Positions 6,726-10,023 of a DNA stretch of 10,023 nt are shown piece by piece. Below the pieces are notes generated by a model. It was not told the origin of the DNA and did not search any database. It worked only from the letters and a program-made list of their open reading frames with translations. The stretch covers positions 1-10,023 of the forward strand of contig CAZHTF010000097.1 in the NCBI GenBank assembly GCA_964535305.1, written 5' to 3'. The position numbers were made by a program, and so were the translations under genes. Numbering within the stretch: the first letter of the stretch is position 1; each line of letters starts with the position of its first letter. Source of the stretch: CAZHTF01 sp964535305. GTDB lineage: Bacteria > Planctomycetota > Phycisphaerae > UBA1845 > Fen-1342.

Positions 6726-7199
6726 GTGACCGCCGATAATCGAAATGTAAAAGTCGTCGGGGCCTTGATCGTCGCCATGACGCTGGGCGCCGCGGTTCTG
6801 CTGTTTCTCGAGCCCTATCCGCGAGGCTGGTCGAGCGAGCCCATGCTGATCGCTCAGACCCGCCGCGTCCTGAGCGACCTTACCGTCTACCACATTCCCC
6901 ACGCCGCCGCGTTCGAGCCGTCCGCGTTTGACGGGGTGGTGTACGAAGACGGCCGCTGCGAATGGCGGCCGGCCGGCGGCCCGGCCCGCCTGGCCGTGCT
7001 GGAAGGCGCGGATCAACGCATGTCTGGCGAGCAGAAGCGGGCCTTGCTCAGCCTGCTCTATGAGCTTGATCGCAATCATGAGCTGGCCATGCGGCAGATC
7101 CGCCTCGAGCCCTACAGCGACCCGCGGCTGTACTCGGGCCTCTCGCAACACGCCCGCGACCTTTGCGACTGGCTGGTCTTGAAGCGTTTTATCCGCTAG
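6726..7199 (+). CDS. Hypothetical single-pass membrane-anchored protein
   Basis: I do not recognise this 157-residue protein. GTG 6726 is chosen for the AAGGGA sequence six bases upstream. Residues 9-28 (KVVGALIVAMTLGAAVLLFL) form one hydrophobic helix with no cleavage motif, so it is probably a signal anchor with a short cytoplasmic tail and about 125 residues outside. The exported part has a predicted helix (SEPMLIAQTRRVLSDL), a beta-like part ending FDGVVYEDGRCEW (68-80), and a helical end from 98 (MSGEQKRALLSLLYELDRNH and the final HARDLCDWLVLKRF). Two cysteines, Cys78 and Cys147, could form a disulfide. It diverges from the TPR gene and precedes the kinase gene on the same strand, separated by 133 bp with hairpins, so co-transcription with the kinase is uncertain. 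No enzymatic motif is visible. Confidence 0.7.
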   Translation: MTADNRNVKVVGALIVAMTLGAAVLLFLEPYPRGWSSEPMLIAQTRRVLSDLTVYHIPHAAAFEPSAFDGVVYEDGRCEWRPAGGPARLAVLEGADQRMSGEQKRALLSLLYELDRNHELAMRQIRLEPYSDPRLYSGLSQHARDLCDWLVLKRFIR

Positions 7200-7203
7200 A
7201 ACT

Positions 7204-7242
7204 CCCCGCTCGCGGGGCCATTTCGGGCGCCGCTTTCGCGGC
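7204..7242 (+). terminator. Tandem GC hairpins after the membrane protein gene
   Basis: CCCCG-CTCG-CGGGG (7204-7217) begins four bases past the stop. A second stem, GCCGC-TTTC-GCGGC (7229-7242), follows. Both are compact tetraloop stems. The first is followed by CCATTT and the second only by TT, so neither has a strong T-tract. They could slow or end transcription before the kinase gene. Confidence 0.4.
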
Positions 7243-7292
7243 TTGAAACCGCCGTGTTCGAGTCTGCGCCGCGTCGGATGGCCTCTCTCAGA

Positions 7293-7298
7293 TAAAAT
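7293..7298 (+). promoter_or_regulatory. -10-like element upstream of the kinase
   Basis: TAAAAT matches the -10 consensus at five of six bases, in an otherwise GC-rich leader. The start would be near 7305, about 28 bases before GTG 7333. I find no good -35 element at 16-18 bases upstream. The element overlaps the alternative in-frame ATG at 7297, which argues against that ATG as the start. Confidence 0.28.
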
Positions 7299-7332
7299 GC
7301 GCGGCACGCGAATTTCGGACGGCGAGGGTAGC

Positions 7333-8184
7333 GTGCGGACCTTCTCACAATTGCCGGAATACGAGTTGGTTCGCCGCCTGGGCCGCGGCGCGCACGCGAC
7401 CATCACGCTCGCGATCGATCGCCGAACGCGTCGCGAAGTGGCCGTCAAGCACATCCTGCGGCGCAGCGCCGATGACGACAAGTTCCTCGCACAGGCAGAG
7501 ACGGAATACGACGTCTGCAAGCGGCTGGATCACGCGGCGCTGCGCAAGTGCTACGAGATCGTCCGCGTGCGCAAATGGCTGAAGACCGCCGAGCTCTTTC
7601 TGCTGATGGAGTACGTCGACGGCGAGACGCTGGAGTCCCGCCGGCCCGAGGGCCTGAGCGAGCTGGCGGATGTGTTCATCAAGGTTGCGGACGGGCTGCA
7701 CGCGCTGCACAAAGCCGGCTTCGCACACGCCGACATCAAGCCCAACAACATCCTGCTCTGCGGCTCGGCGGTGAAGATCATCGACTTTGGCCAGAGCTGC
7801 CCGCTGGGATACGTGAAGCAGCGTGTGCAGGGCACTCCGGACTACATGGCCCCGGAGCAGGTGCTGCGGCAGCGGATCGATCATCGCACGGATATCTTCA
7901 ACCTGGGTGCGACGATGTACTGGGCGGTGACCGGCAAGGCCTTCAAGACCATGATGCCGACGGCGCAGGTCGCGTCAAAGAAAGTCGAGATCGACGCGCG
8001 TCGGGCGAACGACGCGCCGCACGATCTGAATCCGCGCGTGCCGCTGGCGCTTTCGCGGCTGGTGATGGAATGCTGCGAAACGGACCCGGATAAGCGTCCG
8101 CGTGACATGCGCGATTTGGTGGCGCGGCTTGAAGTGCTGCAGCATGTGCTGTCACGCCGGCCGGCGCCCTCCTCACGAAATTAG
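7333..8184 (+). CDS. Soluble serine/threonine protein kinase (Hanks type, HAD catalytic loop)
   Basis: From GTG 7333 (GGCGAGGG just upstream) the protein has 283 residues and is nearly all kinase domain. The glycine loop is LGRGAHAT (16-23), with alanine where the third glycine is usual. VAVK gives ATP-binding Lys39, and Glu58 is the likely helix-C partner. The catalytic loop HADIKPNN (132-139) has Asp134, Lys136 and Asn139, but Ala133 replaces the arginine of HRD. DFG is 151-153, GTPDYMAPEQ is 168-177, and Arg255 in DPDKRP closes subdomain XI. All catalytic residues are present, so activity is expected. A non-RD loop usually means activation-loop phosphorylation is not needed, as known for eukaryotic kinases. 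There is no transmembrane or sensor domain, unlike PknB. Substrates are unknown. ATG 7297 or the ATG at 7243 would only add a non-conserved leader. Confidence 0.9.
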   Translation: MRTFSQLPEYELVRRLGRGAHATITLAIDRRTRREVAVKHILRRSADDDKFLAQAETEYDVCKRLDHAALRKCYEIVRVRKWLKTAELFLLMEYVDGETLESRRPEGLSELADVFIKVADGLHALHKAGFAHADIKPNNILLCGSAVKIIDFGQSCPLGYVKQRVQGTPDYMAPEQVLRQRIDHRTDIFNLGATMYWAVTGKAFKTMMPTAQVASKKVEIDARRANDAPHDLNPRVPLALSRLVMECCETDPDKRPRDMRDLVARLEVLQHVLSRRPAPSSRN

Positions 8185-8206
8185 CGAAATCCGGCAACGC
8201 AATGCG

Positions 8207-9541
8207 TCACTCGCGCGGCGAGAGCTGCTCATTCTGCGCCAGGTCTTCCGCGGCGCCGGCAATTTGAATGCGATTCTTGCCGGTGCGCTTGGCGGTCAGC
8301 AGCGCCTGGTCGGCGGCACCGATCAGCGCATCGCGCGTTCCGCCATCCCAGGGATAGCAGGCCAAGCCGCCGCTGATGGTCACCGGTCCGGGCCGATCCG
8401 GGCCTAGACAGTGAAACTCGTGCTCGGCCAGGGCGCGCTGGAAGCGCTCGGCCAGCGCGATCGGCTCGGCCGGATGCTGTGACCCGAGCACGCGCGGCCG
8501 CTCGTTGTCGACAAACACCATCGCGAACTCATCCCCGCCGAAGCGCGCCACCAGATCGCCCTCGCGCGTGCAGCGCCGCAGCAGCACGGCCACTTCGCGA
8601 ATCAGCTCGTCGCCGGTGGCATGGCCAAAGCGATCGTTGTACGACTTGAAGTGGTCCAGATCGAACAGCAGCAGCGTCAGCCGGGCGCGCTGCCGCGCGG
8701 CTCGCTGAATCAGCTCGTCCACCGTACGTTCGAAGTAGCGGCGGTTGTGCAGGCCCGACAGGTCGTCGGTGAAGGCCAGCGTTTGCCAATGCTCGCGCTC
8801 GCAGGCCTGCGCGAGCGTGACTTCGACCAGCCGGGCATATTCGCGCAGCTTCAGTACCGTCCGGGCGCTGTAGGATCCGAAGCGGCGGGGGCCGAGCGCG
8901 ATCTGGCCGACGGACTGATCACCGCGCAGGATCGGTTCGGCCAGCACCTGTGGATCGGGCTGGCCGCTCGCGGCGCTAAGCGCATCGATCTGGAGCAGGG
9001 CGCCTTGCGCGTCGCAGGCATCCTGCACCAGGCTGGCGAGCCGGTCGAGCGTCGCTTGCGGACCGTCGGAGAGGCTGCGCAGGATCTCGCCGAAGCGGCT
9101 ATATTCGTCGATCAGATCGGGCGTCGGCGGCTCGACCAGCCGGGCAGGCGCGCTGGCCCCGGTCAGTTTCAGGGCAGCTTCGAGCTCACCACGACTGAGC
9201 GGCTCGAGCACATATTCATCGGCGCCGTCCTCAAGCGTGGCGCGGGCCGCCGGCTCGTGCGCCGCGCTGCACGCCACCACGAGCTGCGCATGCGGCGCGA
9301 CGGCGCGGATGCCGCGGATCACCTGCAGCGTCTTTCCAGGCTGGATGCCGATGATGACACGTTCGATCTGCTCTTGTCCGGCTTGCCAGACGCCGTCGAC
9401 GGCGGTTTGGGAATGCACGACGTCGATCCCGGGCAGGGAGCGCACGACCGCGTCAAAGAGCGCGATCGATCCAATCACCAGTACGCGCGGACGCCCACCC
9501 AAGGTCGCACCCCAGCTCGATCCGGTGGGCGACGGCGCCAT
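8207..9541 (-). CDS. Diguanylate cyclase with degenerate receiver and GAF-like domain
   Basis: The 444-residue protein makes c-di-GMP from two GTP. The C-terminal GGDEF domain (about 255-430) has FTDDLSGLHNRRYF (257-270), metal-binding Asp294 in LFDLDHFK, nucleotide-contacting Asn302 and Asp311, and the active loop GGDEF at 335-339. The inhibitory I-site RxxD is intact (REGD, 326-329), five residues before GGDEF, so product inhibition is expected. Residues 18-125 are receiver-like (VLVIGS at the start, GADEYVLEPLSRGELEAAL near the end). However, the phospho-acceptor position reads VIIGIQPG with no Asp, the acidic pair after strand 1 is absent, and the Lys of the last strand is Glu113, so phosphorylation is not expected. 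Residues about 150-250 look like a GAF fold leading into a signalling helix. It lacks membrane segments. It starts 13 bases after the preceding gene's stop; ATG 9541 is the first codon after an in-frame TGA, with only a weak ribosome site. Confidence 0.9.
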   Translation of the reverse strand: MAPSPTGSSWGATLGGRPRVLVIGSIALFDAVVRSLPGIDVVHSQTAVDGVWQAGQEQIERVIIGIQPGKTLQVIRGIRAVAPHAQLVVACSAAHEPAARATLEDGADEYVLEPLSRGELEAALKLTGASAPARLVEPPTPDLIDEYSRFGEILRSLSDGPQATLDRLASLVQDACDAQGALLQIDALSAASGQPDPQVLAEPILRGDQSVGQIALGPRRFGSYSARTVLKLREYARLVEVTLAQACEREHWQTLAFTDDLSGLHNRRYFERTVDELIQRAARQRARLTLLLFDLDHFKSYNDRFGHATGDELIREVAVLLRRCTREGDLVARFGGDEFAMVFVDNERPRVLGSQHPAEPIALAERFQRALAEHEFHCLGPDRPGPVTISGGLACYPWDGGTRDALIGAADQALLTAKRTGKNRIQIAGAAEDLAQNEQLSPRE

Positions 9542-9554
9542 TCACCAGACGCGC

Positions 9555-10023
9555 TCAGTCCCTGGCGTCCGTCAGCAGGGCACGCCACTCATCCCGCGTC
9601 AGGATTGCTCGCCCGTGGCGTCCGGGGGCCGCCGTTTGCGCAGTTGCAGCATCGACCCACCCGGAATCGCTCCCGACCCGATCCACATGGAGTGTAGCAG
9701 TTTTTGGGGCGGGATTGAAGCCGGTCTGCACCTGGTCGCCGTTTGCGGCGTTTGGGTCGCGTCGCGTCGCGACAAGCTGCGCAGGCGTTCCGGCGAGCAG
9801 ATGCTTCAAGTGGGTGAAACTCTCGCAGCAGAAGTCGCCCAGTGCCGGCTGCGCGGTCCCGCGCGACGTGCCGGCGTACGCGATCACTGTCAGCCCCGTC
9901 CAACGCTCGCGAACGCGCGCTTCCAAAGCGGCGACATCGGCCGCATCAAACCCGTCGAGCCCCAGGAATGCCAGATCGACCAGCCGCTTCTGCTCCGCCT
10001 CGCCGACCGCAAAGTCGTGCTTC
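9555..10023 (-). CDS. Unrecognised protein, 5' end outside the window
   Basis: An open frame enters from the right edge and stops at 9555, showing 155 C-terminal residues. There is no ATG in the visible part, and the frame is open to the edge. A TTG at 9926 is internal to what looks like a continuous domain (LVDLAFLGLDGFDAADVAAL then LTVIAYAGTSRG). The first half alternates helices and a hydrophobic strand, with paired cysteines in GDFCCESF. From about residue 90 onward it is rich in Ala, Thr, Asn and Asp, like a flexible linker, and ends with a small helix (LTRDEWRALLTDA). I cannot assign a family. It is followed 13 bases later by the diguanylate cyclase, so the two are probably co-transcribed. 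Confidence 0.65.
   Translation of the reverse strand, partial: KHDFAVGEAEQKRLVDLAFLGLDGFDAADVAALEARVRERWTGLTVIAYAGTSRGTAQPALGDFCCESFTHLKHLLAGTPAQLVATRRDPNAANGDQVQTGFNPAPKTATLHVDRVGSDSGWVDAATAQTAAPGRHGRAILTRDEWRALLTDARD

Noticed and set aside
6534..7520. Upstream extension of the minus-strand TPR reading frame to 7520
   Set aside because: It runs antisense through the membrane-protein gene and the kinase start. A good signal peptide begins at GTG 6533, and the extension shows no domain.
1..10023. Mobile elements, CRISPR arrays, tRNA genes, toxin-antitoxin or defence modules
   Set aside because: No transposase, integrase, regular repeat-spacer pattern, cloverleaf or known defence domain was seen on either strand.

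Overview
The window is GC-rich bacterial chromosome and almost fully coded. Several traits point to Planctomycetota: the style of the serine/threonine kinase (FNLGATMYW segment, no sensor domain), an exported TPR protein with an N-terminal beta module next to MiaB, frequent GTG/TTG starts and short convergent gaps. The exact lineage cannot be fixed from the sequence alone. No tRNA, rRNA, insertion sequence, CRISPR array or prophage gene is visible. This looks like ordinary chromosomal backbone rather than a mobile island.

Layout. At 122-1357 (+) lies a WbuB-like family-4 glycosyltransferase with a promoter-like sequence ahead of it. At 1451-3717 (+) is a two-gene unit joined by an ATGA overlap: an M20 metallopeptidase and an alpha/beta hydrolase. 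After a 30-bp convergent gap, the minus strand carries miaB (3748-5286), preceded in its operon by a secreted TPR protein (5283-6533). These two overlap by TTGA, so miaB most likely starts at TTG. A 192-bp divergent spacer (6534-6725) holds promoter-like elements for the TPR gene and for a small single-pass membrane protein of unknown function (6726-7199, +). Next are tandem hairpins and a compact soluble serine/threonine kinase (7333-8184, +). It converges, with a 22-bp gap, on a diguanylate cyclase (8207-9541, -) that carries a degenerate receiver and a GAF-like segment. The cyclase follows an unrecognised gene that runs off the right edge (9555-10023, -).

How the genes work together. Three themes can be inferred: surface polysaccharide synthesis (glycosyltransferase), small-peptide/ester hydrolysis (M20 plus hydrolase), and signalling (kinase, c-di-GMP synthase). 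miaB is housekeeping tRNA modification. I see no clear multi-gene novel system. The points most worth a second look are the pseudo-receiver cyclase, the HAD-type kinase, the TRAM insertion in MiaB, the coupling of an exported TPR protein to miaB, and two orphan proteins.
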